The notes under the pieces: model-generated
Databases searched by the model: none
Told to the model about the DNA's origin: nothing
The model's input: only the letters and a program-made list of their open reading frames with translations
Translations under genes and position numbers: made by a program
Part shown: positions 11,784-26,000 of the stretch, in pieces
How the letters are laid out: each line of letters starts with the position of its first letter
Position numbering within the stretch: the stretch's first letter is position 1
Source of the DNA: Opisthocomus hoazin
Lineage: Eukaryota > Chordata > Aves > Opisthocomiformes > Opisthocomidae
Reading direction: 5' to 3'
Length of the DNA stretch: 64,000 nucleotides
NCBI RefSeq assembly: GCF_030867145.1
Contig: NC_134414.1
Location: 127,918,465-127,982,464 of the forward strand

Positions 11784-14700
11784 TGATTCTGGGATAGACA
11801 GAGCATCTGTTGCTTCATCAAAACACTGGAGCAGCAGCATCCTTCTGAAGTGAAGACTGTGCATACAAAACTTGACTTTCATGATAGTCAATGACTGTAA
11901 GTAAATGCAGAAATGAACCCATAACAATTCATGCAAGTTTCAAAAACAGGCTGCTGCTTCTAACAGGACAAGTTGATTGCCTCCCACTTCTTTAGTATTG
12001 CCTACTGTACCTGACACTACCTGATCCTGAGCAGGAGTGCAAATGCTGATCAGATGGCTGTGTCAAACAGAAAAAAAAATCAGTTTCGGGGTCTGCATAG
12101 ATCTTCAGTTGCTCAAGTTCATTACAGTGACTAATCATACCCCTTCCAATCCTTTCGCCTTGGTTCAGTAGGTGGAGCTGTAACATCTGTTAAAATTTTC
12201 CCTTGGACAAGATGTATCATCGCGGGTGCACTGGCAAGTATAACTTTGGGTTCCCAGCACTGCACATATTTATCCATTTCATACAAGTTGGTATTTTTCA
12301 TCACTGAAATTGTGCACAAATAGGAACATGAAGTTCTGTGCTCAATCTGCTAGTTGGGAAAAGCAATCAGTTTCTGTTTCTAATATGCAGTCTTCAGCTC
12401 TTGGATGGCTGATTTCTACTGTTCAAAAGAACACAAAACATGTTTAGGCTCAGTTTCAAAATTTTGGGCTTTGGGAAAAAATCATCTCTAATTTGGTACA
12501 TTTTGCTTATTTTGCTAGTTTCCAGTTTGAAACAGACCCTTTACAGCAATCGAGAATATATAAATTCAACTCATTAATTGTTTTCCATTTTAGAATCATA
12601 TGAAATCCACTGACAATTGTTAGTTTTTGTGTTTACACTTTATAGTGTCAATGAAAGCTTTTTAAATAACAGGACACTATTATATAAATGGACATTTCTG
12701 GTAATATTTGCAAAATTGCTCTTAAAAATTCAGTGCAAGTGGCAAAAAAAAAAAAGAGCCTGGTGACGACACTAATTCACTCTTCAAATGTTACAGCATC
12801 ATTTGAGCATTGTCCCATCATCTCAAATCATTCTTAATTCCAAGAACTCTTTCCCATTTCCATTATCTCTGGAAAGCTTTCTGTAAAAGCAATGAGAGTA
12901 TCAAAATTAATTTTAAATATCACAAAATTGCTATTTCTTTTTAGAAGAAGAGCTGTCTTGTACATCTTCTGTATGCAAAATTATATTAATGATATCTTCT
13001 TTCATCTTAGTATTCTCCCTTGAGCGGTTTGAGTGCTTTCTGGTTTTCTTTGGTTGCAGCTAAATATTTCAAGCGGGTGTCAGAAACATTGTAGATTTTG
13101 GCTTGTCTCCATTTAGTTCCAAGAGTTTCTTTGATGGGGGCTGATGGCATCTTTTCAAAATGCAAGATATAAACCAGCAGTTCCCAACCGTTTTCTTGAC
13201 ATATTATTTTTTGTAGGACTTTCTAATGAGCATGACTTTCTCATTTTCTGCCGCTTCACCACCACTGCCCGTGCACTCTCCTGTCCCTAGATGTACAGCG
13301 AGGCTGCTGCAGTGAGTGTCTCCAGGCTTGGTCCTTCGTCCTTGCCCAGTCCCCTGGCCACACTGTGATTCCCAGGGGCAGGAAGGATTTAAGGAGACAT
13401 GTCAGCGGGATGGAGAAAGGAGGATCCATTTGCAGCATTAGTGCCTCTCTTGGCTAGCCTGTGTTGCCACCTCCACAGCTAATACACCCAGCAGAGCTCA
13501 GCAGCTTGTGTCCTGCTCAGCCTTTTACCTTATACATTGACGAGTTTCTTGGTTAACATGTGTATCTGCTAGAAACCGCTAGTATAAATAAGGATGAGAA
13601 AAGAGCCAGTCTTTTATAAAATACCTGCTTTTTCTTCTTAGCTGTTGTACAAGTTTTTCCACGACCTCTAACAACTTGCAATTGTATACTCACTTTCAGC
13701 TTAAAATATAGCTGTCCCATTTGGAAAATGTTATTATCAACACTGGTGTTATCCAAGAGATTTTATTTGTTTAATCAGCTGAGTTGTCAGGTTGAGTTAG
13801 CAAATCCATTTGTATGAATCAGAGCAGCCTGTGGCTGTGGTGTATTTGTTTATGATATTTCTTAGGTACACATGCTGAGTAGCTTGGATGAAGACATTAC
13901 AATTCCTTTGCTATAGTCCCATGCAATTCAAAACCAGGTAAGTCATCCTTTTGAAAATAGTACTACAAAGATGAGAAGAAACTTGTGAATTCTACATTGG
14001 CTTTGGGTGGCAGATCATTTTTTGAGAAACTTGTCTAACACTATAGCCAGCAGGTGCTGTGCATTGCAGAGCCATGTGTTACAGCTTTGTCAGAAGGTAA
14101 ATTAATAAAAACTGTAGCAATCCATTACACAGCCCTTAATGTATTATGGAACATTGTCTGAGCTTGTAACTGTCTTGAGGGGTGCATAAAATCCACCCTT
14201 TGATGAAAAGCTTGCAACTGTTTGCTATACTCCTTCATAGCATGTACCCCTTCATCTCAGTCATCATTAAAAACTACACTACACTTCAGTGAACTAACTT
14301 CCTACAGTCAATGAAGTTAAAAGGCGAAAACATAGCTGAGGATTGGTATGCAGTATCAACCTGTTGGCACTATTTTGCTGTTGTGTGCGTGCTCATATTG
14401 CTGTTTAGTACATGCCTGTGGTTTACGAAAGCTAGCTAAGCATATTTGCCAATAGAAATCAGTAGTATTATATTGTATATCTTTACATTTTGTTCATAAA
14501 CCTTCTCTATACTTGCAGATTCTTAAGACTGTTTAAGAACAGAATCAATAGTGATGAGTGATCACTATTTAGAGATATCTTACTTTAAAGAATAATCTTG
14601 GTTTTAGCAAGAAAGACTGTAGTGATTGCTCTTGGGGCTGGTAGTTGTGAGAGGAGTAGGGAGAGAGTGGTTCAGGTTAAAGTATAAACAGCAGAATGAA

Positions 14701-14927
14701 AATTTACTAGATATATTAGTTTGTTAATAAAATAGTTCTTCAGTATATCTTCAGTTAGAAAACAAATATGCAGACTTTCTAATTTGATCAACTAATTCCT
14801 CCATGGCAATGGACCTGAATTTTAATAGCGGCAGTGAAAAACTGCTTTAAAAGCAGGAAATCCTTCTTTCTTTGAAAGAACATTTATTTCCTTCTCTCTT
14901 TCCCCATCACTTTCCTCATCCCTTTGG

Positions 14928-14944
14928 AAAAAAAAAAAAAAAAA
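14928..14944 (+). repeat. Poly(A) tract
   Basis: Seventeen A followed by an A-rich stretch with scattered C (to about 14,964). The upstream sequence does not look like a processed gene copy. Confidence 0.85.
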
Positions 14945-16856
14945 CAACAAAACACAAAAAAAACCTCTCCCAAATGCAGGTGTACTAATAGCAAACATGT
15001 TATTGCTGCAAAATTATAGCAAAGAACTGAATTCCAAGTTTCCTAGAAGATAGAATTGTAAAGCAATTACTCTGAAGCAAATCAAATTACATTTTAGTTA
15101 TTCCCTGGCTGTCTGGAAGCTATGAAATCCTGTCTCGGGGAATCAACCATCTTTTCACCTGTACATCTTCAAACTTTTCATCCCATCCCCCTGCACTTCA
15201 CATCTTGCTTTTGTCAAAAAGATTCAGCCGTCAGCATGCTTCTCAGGAACATTTTGAGTTTGTTGAACAAGTATTTCCTGATTGTTGTGGGTTGCATTAT
15301 TTGCCACTCTTCCTGCATCTCTAGGTCTGCAGCTGAATTGCATTTTCTCACTCAAAAAGGGCTTACTGTAACATGAGTGGGTGAATATACTGCTCAGTCC
15401 AATAAACCTCTGAATAATTTTTGTTAGGGTTGTACCTATGACTGAGGCTCTCCCGTGTGATGATGCCCCTGCCTCCTGCAGCCCCTCCGCCATCCACAGT
15501 GGCTATAGCCATGGTCAACACCGGGCAGCTCACACTGAAAAGGCACCTCCAGGCAGTGTAGCAAGTGCTCCTTCTTGTTGTGAATGCCCAGAGGTGGAAA
15601 AGCACTCAGCATCTCACAGATACGAAACTAATGATTTTTAAATCTAACATGGCTGAGTTGTCATGGCAATTATCAAATGAATGTTCTTATTTCCTGTAAA
15701 GATGTGTTTTATAATACTCTAAGCTACACTTTAAGTGACTGCTTCATGCAGGCTGTCTGGGCGAACAAGCTGTAAAAGAAGCTAAGTGTCAATTAAAGCC
15801 TTGGGAAGAACCTCTCTTGCATGAACATGGCGAGGCGCCGTAGCATACATAATATGTCTTTTACAAATTCTGAAATGTTGCCTTTCATTTCCAATATGCT
15901 ACAACAACACCTGGTTTATAGGACCCAGGGTACTCCTGTGGAAAATCAACAATGGTGTGCTTTTGGAAAACTACCCAGTTTATGTTTAATGTAATTGTTC
16001 CAAACCATGTTAAGAACAAACTGAATGAAAGGTTTTTGAAATTCATCCCACTGGTAGCATTAAGCAATAGAGAAGATCAACAGAACAGTTTGCTGTTAAT
16101 TACATATTTACTGTTACCAAGGAGGAAGTATTTAGCATCTTTCGGATCAAATTCTATCACTCCTCCAAGATAAGGTTTTAAGCAATTGGGCTGATCATAC
16201 TTTCCTGAGTTTAAATGTGCTGTATTTTTTTATTTCCTAATGCTTAAATCAGTTGTATTGTGCGACACAACAAATGTCTTTTCCCATTTACTTCTTTCTA
16301 TGGTCTTCTGTCTCTTTGCATGCACACAGACTCAAATTCTCTCTGTAGTTTCTCCAGGGGGTGATAACAGCAAGGCTTCTTCCCTCTGGAAATGCAAGCG
16401 GCACTGCTGAATTAATAAAAGCATGGAAGAGGAGAGCCAGTAGCAGATACAGGTAGATAAAATACTGCTAACCATTGAACTTAAATTACTTTCTAAGTTA
16501 TTATTTTGACAGTGTTCACACTTTCTAGTATTCAGGAGTGTGCCATTTCTAACTATGTTCTACTGTTTATTTAATTTTTACTTGTGAAAGCCATTGATTT
16601 GTTTCTTCATTTTTTTATATCTCACAGAACTGTTTTTGCTTTTTATTTTGCCTCTTTAGAAAGTAAATTCCTTCAAGAGGCCAGCATCAGGGTATCCTGC
16701 TGCTGCCTTCAGCTCCATCTCCTCTACTGAACCCATGGGTTTCCTGGAGCTTGCAGATATCGCCAAACTCATGAATTTCACAAAACTTGCCAAACTCAAT
16801 GGAAAAAGAATTAACCCACAGAAAAATTTTAAAATCATGGAAAAAAGGGATTCCTG

Positions 16857-16883
16857 CCCACCCCCATCCCCACCCCCTCCCCC
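16857..16883 (-). other. Potential G-quadruplex motif
   Basis: On the plus strand five C-runs of 3, 5, 4, 5 and 5 are separated by A, AT, A and T. The minus strand therefore carries five G-runs with one- or two-base loops, a near-ideal intramolecular quadruplex sequence. No gene is adjacent. Confidence 0.6.
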
Positions 16884-19152
16884 AATCAACCCCATTTATA
16901 AACTGAATATGTTGTCTATAGCATGAAATATTTTCATTGGCTAGCTTGCACTAGCTGCCTGGCTGTACTCTCTCCCATCTCTTGTAGATTTGTTCATTAG
17001 CTGAACATGGGAAACTGAAAAAAGTCCTTGATTTCTTAGCAACAGCTAAAAACATCAGTGTATTATCAACATTGTTCTCATAATAAATCCAAAACGCAGC
17101 AGCTACTGGGAAGAAAATTAACTCTATCCCAGCCAAAACCAGGACATACCTGATGCAAAACTAAGTTGATTTTCCTCTTCCTTCCCCTGACGACATCACC
17201 TGATCAAGCTGCACTACTGTATGTTCAGGAAAATGCAGAAAGAATGTCTCAGGAGCTTGAAAAGAAACAAAGGCAAGATGCAAAATATTAAAAGAATGGT
17301 TCCTCCATTTAAGTGTCAAAAAAGAAATGCTATGTGAGAGTTGTTATGCATAAATGAAAGCAATATCTAAAATGCTGGTTCCCTTTGTTAGAAATGTTGG
17401 AGAAAAATTTGCTCTGCTCCTGGGAGGTTAAATCAAACCTGTGTCAAAGTAGGTGTTCTGAAGACCCTGTGTGTAGCTGAGCCACTCAGGACAGCAAGTA
17501 TGCAACACACAAGGCTGCTGGTAGTCTATAAAACAGTAGTTTTTTGAGAGGAATATTCTGCTGTTAGACTCCAGCTAGCATTTTCCTGCACTGGTTTCTG
17601 GGCACAGCCTGTACTCGCTTCTTTGCAATTTTCTATTAAAACCGTGCGACTCAATCCCTACTCTTAGGAATGCTTTTATCCACTTAGTGTATTCTTTTAG
17701 AAAGTCGGCAGAAAATAGAAAACCTGGATTGTCTTCCTCAGCCAGATCATCTTCAGAGTAGATCTAGAATATCCTTGGGAATACCTCCTGAGGACACCAG
17801 TATCCTGCAGTATTCTGTAGGTATGCCGATCCGTTTTATCTCCTCCTCAGCACAGCTGTAGCTTTGTGTTCTCTATAAGAATACCTGAAATGTAAAGCAA
17901 CCTCAGTTATCTGTTAAAAACTCTATTTATCTTCTGTTTAAGAAAAGTGCTTTGACTTTTTTTCTTCATGATTCAGTAGGAAATTCTTTTGTGGCTCATA
18001 TTCACTATATCAGCTGCCCCTGACTTTCTTTGTTGTCAGAGAGGATAAATTTGTAATTTTTTTTTCTTGGTTTTGCTATTATTTTGTCTTTCACATTTAC
18101 AGCTGTTCAACGTCTTAAGAATTTCTATGTGCTTTGCCAGGAAACAGCAATTCTCGGTTGGTAACAAGACATTTACCAGCATTTGGGATATCTAAAATTT
18201 TATGCCAGGATGAACTCTATTGTGGGAGAGCTAAAAAGGACTGACTTGGTCTTGCTTTATTCCAAGTCATCCTGCCTACAAAGTTTTTACTCTTGATTAT
18301 GGTATTTCAAGTTGGATTTTTTGCCTGGGCAAGCTGAGAGCAGAGGAAATGTCTCTGTTACTCTTTCAGACTCTGAAGGCTCTTCCTTCCTCTCATCTGC
18401 AACACATTTTCAGGTTCTTGCCTTATTCACTGTTCCAAGTGGTTTGGGTTCCAACTGGTTTTCCTTGGATTTTGAGTTGGTGCAGTAGGTATGGTGGTTG
18501 TGCTTTTAGAAGTAGTGAGGGCAACTCACGATAAGCAGACTTACCGGGAATTAAACCCCTTGGTGCCATCCATGCATATAGTCTGCTCAAGCATTGGAAG
18601 GACACAGCAATAAGCAAGTCTTAACCACTTGGCCCAGCTGAGCAGGCTTGCTTTCCATGGCTTTTTTTCTTTCTCAGTGTCTTTGCTAATCTATTAAGTA
18701 TACTTGCTAAAGTAGAAGAGCAGCACATGGAGAGGACAGGGGTCAACAATGGTACCAGTGGCAATTCCTGGAGTTTTTTTGAATGCTGAGCATAAATTAT
18801 AACCAGACAACTGATATACTTGCTGTGCAGCTGTTGCTTTGTCTGGGAATATATGTGGGAACAAAGATCAGTAAATGCCTTGACACCTCTTAAGAGCCAT
18901 ACGTTGTGTAGATGGATATTAGCAATTCAAAAGCTAGACTGGGATCTAAGCAAGGTCATTGGCTGGTCAGCCAGTTTATTTTTGACCCAAGAAGTGTTTA
19001 ATTTAAAAAGCAGAAGGACTGGGATAAGAAAGTACAAACCTAAATGGGCAGCTGACTGCTCAGTGCTGTTGAAGCCGAGTCATTCTAAAGCGCAGCCCAC
19101 TTGTACCCTTACTCAAAAGATGAGAAAGGTGAAGACTAGAATGAAAGGACCT

Positions 19153-19179
19153 CCCCACCCCCCCACCCTCAGTCGCCCC
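19153..19179 (-). other. Potential G-quadruplex motif
   Basis: C-runs of 4, 7, 3 and 4 on the plus strand have spacers A, A and a seven-base TCAGTCG. The minus strand meets the usual four-run rule with one long loop, so it should be weaker than the motif at 16,857. Confidence 0.45.
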
Positions 19180-21754
19180 TGATGCTTTAGTAGCAGTGAA
19201 CTCAAGTCATTTCTGTTCCACTAGCAAGGAAAGAGAAAAGGAAAGGCAAATACAAAAAGATGTCAATATTAAATAAAATATGCCTATATATGCATGCAAA
19301 TGAGGTGAGAACCTTGGTGTGTCCAAGTTAAAGCAATGTTTTAAAAACCATAATCTGGTTTTTCTAGAATTTCTTAATTACACTGTGTATTACAAAAATA
19401 TGCAGTGTGAATAAAACCTGAGCTTTCTCATAACAACTCAGCAGTGAAAGTAATAAAAAATCTTTGTATGGCTTTCTTATAAATAAAACATGCTACTCTG
19501 TTTTATTTAGGGTCTTTAAGTCCTCAGTTCTATGCTGGTGGCTGGAATAATTAGGTTCTGTTTTGAAGGTGGTGATTTTTTTTCAATATAAACATGAATT
19601 TGTCACTTTGAAAAAGGAACTTTCTTTTATTTGAGACTTTTTTTTTCTCAGTTTGAGCTTCTTGCATCACCCAGCTCTGCTTCTTGCCAAGTCTAGTTTC
19701 CTCATCCTACACGACTATCAAATGTGTGCTTTTGGGGAGGGACTTTTGGCTGCCTCAGAAGAGTTGCTGTCTTTTGTACATCACCTTAGGTTTGCCTGGT
19801 AGTGCTCCCTTTTCTACCTTGGGCATGGAGGTGCTGTTGCAATACTTAAAAGCAGTATCAAATGTATCAGGTGTGACAGAACTCCCCTAATCCCTCCTGA
19901 AATACCACTGAAGTGGTGTTTGACAGATTTGTGTAGCTATGAAAGCTCTCAATTGTTATTATTTACAGAGGTCTCTGGAAATATATTGATAGGCTTAAGT
20001 CTCCATATTTCTGATTCCACCCGCTAAACGCAGCCCCAGTTTATATCTTTGGCTAATTACCTTTCTCCTCTTGGCCAGATTCATCTGTTACTTTGACTCT
20101 GGAAAGAAAAAAAAAGAAAGGCAATTGTTATTGCCTTGGCCTCAACACTAGCTGGGGAGGAAGGGTGGACAGAATAAAATATTTACAGTGCTCCAGTGTA
20201 CGAATCATAAAAGCTGAAGTGGGGTACTGGCTTACTTCGTCGCTGATTTTTGAAAATGAGGAGTCATGCAAGCATGAACTGAAGCAGGCAGTTAATCTCC
20301 TGTATAAAGGGAGCCACAGGTTTGATTTCTGGTAGTATTTTATCAGCTTTCCTTCTCTTCCTCTTTCCATTGGCCTTTCTTTTTGCTGTGGCATTTAATT
20401 TACCAGCAGTTAGACATACATGAACCACTTGTTCTCAGTTAGTGAGCCTCGGTCTTTGGGACCACTGTGAAGCTCGTGTTCACGTGTAGCGCATGAGAAC
20501 CATCTTCTGGTGATTTCTCCACAGCTCTGAACTGCGTCTGAGAGATCAGACACCTGGGCTGAGGACATGTTGTGACATCAGGGACAGTAACATGGAGCGG
20601 AGGAGAACAAGGTGCTGCTCATCCTTTTGGGTCACCAATACCTATGGGTACAGTACTGTGGCTTGTTTGCTTGTTACTTATGGGATTTAGAAAACTGATG
20701 CTAGTTGCTGACTCGCATGGATCACCTCAAAGGCAATTTGGCTTTGGCAAAGCATAAAATTAAGCAAAAAAACCCTGCTTCTAAAGATGCAGAGGCCCCT
20801 AGCTAACTTGATCAGATTTGAGATGCAGCACCTGAGGATGCCTTAATAGGAGAAGGACTGGATCAGGGCAATGAACTGCCAGTTCTACAGTCTCAAGGAG
20901 CAAGGGTGGCAATGCCAGAAGAAACAGACACACAGGGTGTGCTATTCTTAACCTTTCCTGCCTGTCTTTGCCTCATTATGCCACTCTGCAATTGTGCACT
21001 TCTTGTGCTGAACACAAAGTGTACAGGACTCCCTGCACCATGACATCCAGGTAACTGGGCATTTAGTACTCAAGTCCATTCACCAGGGACCAGGACAGCA
21101 CTTTCAGCAGCTCTCAGTAAGCTTCAGATCTAGAGTAAGAAAACAAGTTACACATGTGAGTGCCATCTACTTATATTAATCCTTCCTACACTGTGTGCTC
21201 TACATATTTCACCAAAACAAAATTGTCTCGTCATTCTTCTGAGACAAATTGTGTTGGGCACAATGAGAGGATACGAAATGTTTTCTGGAATTTTACTCAG
21301 CTTCGTATTTTTTGAAAGTACAGCCGTTATACAGAACTGGTTTAGCTCCGTTTTAGCCAGCTCCACTTTGTTTCTCCTTTCACACACTGTGGCTTACTTC
21401 TCTGTGTCCTGTCATCTCTTCAAAACAATACTGCAGTCTTTGCCCATGTTGTTGTTCATTGCCCAGAACAACATCATGCGACTACAGTATTTGCACCTTT
21501 AGACCACAAGTTGTGGCTTCTCCATGCAGTCCATTTAATGTTTGCTCATTTACTGTTCCTACAGCGTGCTACAATGTTGAATGGTTTTCCGTGTTCTCTC
21601 TTCTGTTCATGGGGATTTAATTTCCCATGTATTCAGCACAAGCAGGGCAAAACACTCCTTTTGCAAATGCTTCTGGTGTGAGGTGGCTTGCATGTATGTC
21701 CATTTATGCTGGGAACAGTTGATTCCTGTGGAGATGCTGGCTGCCCAAGAGGGG

Positions 21755-22100
21755 ATGGTTAGGGAGCAGAACAAGGACAGGGCAGGTCTACAGAACAGGT
21801 TCCCCAGACCATTCCCCTAGCCTCTCGCAACTTCTGTTTCGGGTTGGTCTTGACTAGAGGCAGCATGTTCGTGTTCAGTGGCCTTTGAGACAGCTTGCCT
21901 TCATGAACTTGTCCAATTGCCTTTGAACTCTTGCACAGCTTCAGCACCCAAGACAGTCTGTGGGAGTATCCCAGCTTAACTCCTTGCACGAATAAGTACG
22001 TCTAGTATTTTTGTCTACCTGCTGCCTGTTAGTTTAATTTGAGGTCCCATAGTTCTTGCAGCTCTTCCCCATGACTCTCATGTTTCTATGATGGATATGC
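21755..22100 (-). mobile_element. Old, diverged CR1-type LINE fragment
   Basis: Weak but ordered similarity to old amniote CR1 3' regions: AGGGAGCAGAACAAGGACAG, the CATTCCCCTAGCCTCT block, CATGAACTTGTCCAATTGCC, a GTGGGAGTATCCCAGCTTAA-like block, CTGCTGCCTGTTAGTTTAAT and then CCATAGTTCTTG. The order matches CR1 read on the minus strand. It is heavily mutated, with no usable reading frame and uncertain ends. The identification comes from recalled repeat consensus, not an alignment. Confidence 0.6.
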
Positions 22101-22852
22101 CCCCAACCGTGCCCCTGCAGCCTTTAACTTTATTTGCCATAAAAGAAATGTGGGAGCCACTGCATGTTCCCCATATGATGTAAGCAGTGGTTACCTAGCA
22201 GTGACTGGGATGAGATGGGCTATAAAATTCCCTGCCGCACAGAGCTGAGAACTTTAATACTTGTCTTGGAATAGAAAGGTGAGGAAAGACCTTTTGACAA
22301 TTTTTCATAGTTAGCCTTCCTTGTCATATAAACCCTACTTATCAAACGTTCCTGATAGGACAGTCTTTTTTCTTGATATATCACTTACATCAGTCCCATG
22401 CCCAAATAATCTCTGTAACATCCTCTAGGTTAGAGCTCTGTGTGAGCATCTGTTACTGTCTGCAGCAATTCTGGGAGCTGCAACTGGATAACCATCTTCA
22501 GCATTCAGAAAAAAGGGTTGGAGAAAAGCTCGGTTAGTTCAGGCTTCATGCTACCAAAAGTATCAAAAGCTTTCACTGAGCACTCTATTATAAATACTAG
22601 GTCTGTTGAACCAAAGCTACAACAAAGATACTATGATGGAAAAATCCAGATTATACAGAAATGCAAACCGTGCCAACAGTTGCCGGAATCAGAAGATGCT
22701 ATAGGCTTATTTCCCCATATTTATGGCACTCTGACATTGTTTCCCTTTTTTATACACAAAAAATAAAAAATCTTGAGGAGTAAAACTTTATGGCTACTTT
22801 GAAAAATGAATAAAGAATCTCATGGAAATAGATCTGGGTATGTAAACGTAGC

Positions 22853-22869
22853 TTTTTTTTTTTTTTTTT
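22853..22869 (+). repeat. Poly(T) tract
   Basis: Seventeen uninterrupted T. No recognisable retrotransposon body lies next to it. Confidence 0.9.
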
Positions 22870-22990
22870 AAGGAAGCTCATGTGTGACAGAAGACATTTT
22901 AAGAAATTTTTGAAAAAAAACACAACAGAACAATCTGAAAAGGTCTTTCTTGTTCAAAGTGTACTTTTTATTTTTGGTTACCCTATGTGA

Positions 22991-23019
22991 TTTTGTTTTG
23001 TTTTGTTTTGTTTTGTTTT
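22991..23019 (+). repeat. (TTTTG) microsatellite
   Basis: Six successive TTTTG units, the last running into TTTTA. Confidence 0.95.
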
Positions 23020-26000
23020 ATTCTGATTTTATATATCCATATATTTCTGTGAGAATTGCCCAGAGCTTGGACAAAGGAATGACAAGGCAGCTTCCCTGGT
23101 TTCCTGTGGCCTTGTGATTCTCAGGAATTTATTTTTGAAACCTAAATGCCAGTGGGTAGGTTTATAAATGTTTGGGGTTAGAATCTGTAGAATTTAAGCC
23201 CTAAAATGAGATACACAAAGCATCTACCTAATTTAAGGACTCCATTATTATTAGCTTTGATATAGACATTCCTATTAAATTGATGACCATGCCTTAAAAT
23301 TGTATTTTGAATGCTTCAGTAAAAAACGCATCTGCTTTCAGAAACCTTGCCTGGTCGGTCACTGGTTTTCATAGTAGGAGATTCGAATGTATTCAGCTTC
23401 AGAAAAAATGATTTAGTTAATGTGTAGTTTGAAAGATCCCATGACACTAGAGTCTTTTCAGAAATATATGGGTTTTGTTTTTTTTTTTTACAAATAGATG
23501 CTAAAGTCTCTTCTTTTGCTACAGCTGTATTTTAGGTATTTTGGCAGGTGGGATTTGCTTTCATTTTGAAAAGTATTTGAGGACAGCTGTTTCTGTTGAA
23601 CAGGTGAGATGTCAAAAAGCCATTGACAGGTAAATAACAACGTATTTCTACAGAGTGCTTTACTAACCCCACACCTCCGTTTCCATTTACACGCTAGGCA
23701 CTTAAAGCTTGTCTCCAAATTATAGATATGCAGGAGTTTGCAACTTACCTAGTGGAGTTTAATGATGAAGAGGTGCTTCCAGTGCATGTAAGGCTTTTTG
23801 GAGGACTTAGCAGAAATGAGGTAATCAGTCTCACTGCAACCCTTACGTCAGTTCAGTAGTTAATTGAAAAAAAGACAGCCCTGATCCTTTTGCAGCCACT
23901 GGAAGAAAGCCCTTTTTCAGGGCAGCATAACGTCATTCAGGCCTGTGTCCTGGCACCTACCTGCTCCAGTTACCTTCCTGTGCACATGTGCTTCTTGACA
24001 CAGATAAAATTTCCTTTCCTGATGTACATTCTTCAACTGTAACTCTGCAAGTTAGTCAGACATATTGCTCTGGTGCAGCATAAGTGCATAACTGGCTGTA
24101 TTTTTTTTTTAAGCCCAAAGATGGTAGCTTCATTCTGGAACATGTTTAGTTTGTAGATGACAAAAGGTCTGTGAAACCCTCAGAGGCAACTCATTATAAA
24201 TGAGGTCAGGCAGCAACAGTCCCCACTGTTGCTCGGTGTGGTGAGCCAATATAATTGGAACTATATAAAGTGAAACAGAGTTAGGATTTAGCAAGGTAAT
24301 ACCCAAAAAAGTCATAAAAATAAACCACCTTGCTTCAGCTCTTTCCAGCACCTTGAGAATATACTGCCGTGCTCTCATCTGCTTCTCTCTACATATGCTG
24401 TGTTTTATTTCTTAATGCTCTCTTGCTTCATTTTTCATCTTTGCCTAAAGTATGTGTCAACATTTTGTTAGGGCTGATTTGCCGATTTCATTTTTTGTCA
24501 GTTATTGTTTGGTTGCTTCCAAAAACACACAAGAGAGATTGCAGCAGTTTGGACTATTGTAGTATACCAGGCCTCACTACTTCAATAAAAGAATAGAGGC
24601 AAAATTTTAAATCTAAGTCTGTAGGTTAACCATCATTTTGCGTTAACTCCCTAAACTCTTTTTACAAGTATTATTATATAGTAGTGTGCTCCCATTAAAG
24701 TTGTCTCACTCATCCTTCCTTGCATACCAGGGGCATGCAAGGCTGGACCCTCTATGCTTTACAGCTGGGAAAGACCAAGTCTGAAGTTGGTAGGCTTATA
24801 CGGCTGGTTTGGTTTTGTTGTACACTTCATATCAGCAATACACTGTGAAAAGAAGTCTTGCCAGTTTAATTCAGGTTAAATTTTCAATACTTTTTCTCAC
24901 AGCCTCCATCCATCCTATGGTAATGTTTATTTTACAGATGGTCAGCTTGATCTTCTGACTTTCTAATAGGAAACTAATTCCATGTCTCAGTTTATCATAA
25001 TACAGTTAAACAAGTACAGCACAAGTCATTCTGAAGACCTGAGGAGACAGATGTTCCAAGTCAAAAGTTTAATAAGAGGTGTCTTCACGGAAAAGCTCCT
25101 GTAGTAGGGTTTTTTCCCCCTCAGTGTCTCTCAGATACGGTATTTTCCTGATTAAGTTGTCTGTGTTCACGAAGGAGACTACCGTAATAACAGTAAGACT
25201 GAAGAACATGACATATAAATTGCCTGTAGAGTTAAAAAGGAAAAAGACACAGATGGTGTATGATATTTTAAATTTCTCTCTCTCAGATATGTTCCTCTGC
25301 TTCAGTGTAGAGTCAAAAATACCAAATTATTTTCCTTACCCGTTTGATACATATATCTTCATACACCAAAGACTGCTAAATCGTTATGGCAGAACTGAAT
25401 ATTTCACTTGTATGAGCAACAGCTCTTAATGCCCAACCTGGATTAGTGCCAGACAGGCCTCCACCATGACGTGGAAAAAACTATTGATAAACATTCAATG
25501 AACAGGGCTCACCAAAATTTGCCTTAGATCATCAGAACCTTATGCTGCTCAACTTCAAAGTAGCATGCAAGGTACTCATTTTCAGCTTTGCAAAGACATG
25601 ATGTCTTCAATAAATCAACAAAAACTCCTAAAATCTAATATCTGTCTGACTTCTCCAGGGCACTCCAAATGTAATTGATCACCTTCTGGAGCAAAACCAG
25701 TGGAACAGAAAGGTAGCCAGAGCTGAAGCTATCTAGAGTTGCTTCTTCCACACAAATAGCACAATTCTTTGTGTATTTCTGTGGCTTCTTACTGAAAGTA
25801 TTGGAATTCAGTGGGGTGGAAATGAAAGTCAGCAATGTGAATTTAATATATAGTGTTCAATCATTTGCCTTGCCTTGCCCACAATATGACATTTTGACAG
25901 CAGTTTTACTGGTTAGTTGTTTCTTAAGTATCTTTAAGATCTTGGACTGATAATTAGAAAAATATTGATATCTGTCACACAGGAAGAATATAAGATTTAG

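Larger units (their letters stand above)
11784..21754. other. Intergenic or intronic DNA, no confident gene
   Basis: Unique AT-rich sequence with two C-rich quadruplex tracts and one poly(A) tract. The longest ORF (120 codons, 18,820-19,182) shows no family signature. A CCAG|GTAAGT donor-like site at 13,938 has no convincing open exon before it. Confidence 0.5.

Noticed and set aside
13861..13937. Segment before a consensus CCAG|GTAAGT donor at 13,938
   Set aside because: All frames from the nearest acceptor contain stops, so it is not a coding exon; the donor alone is not informative.
18528..18620. tRNA B-box-like sequence on the minus strand (GGTTTAATTCC), considered as a tRNA or SINE
   Set aside because: No A-box at the right distance and no cloverleaf stems could be formed.
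18820..19182. 120-codon ORF, one of the longest outside the CR1
   Set aside because: Composition is non-coding, no domain is recognised, and the 3' part is the C-rich low-complexity tract.
25079..25429. 116-codon ORF
   Set aside because: The AT-rich translation has no motif and no supporting splice structure.
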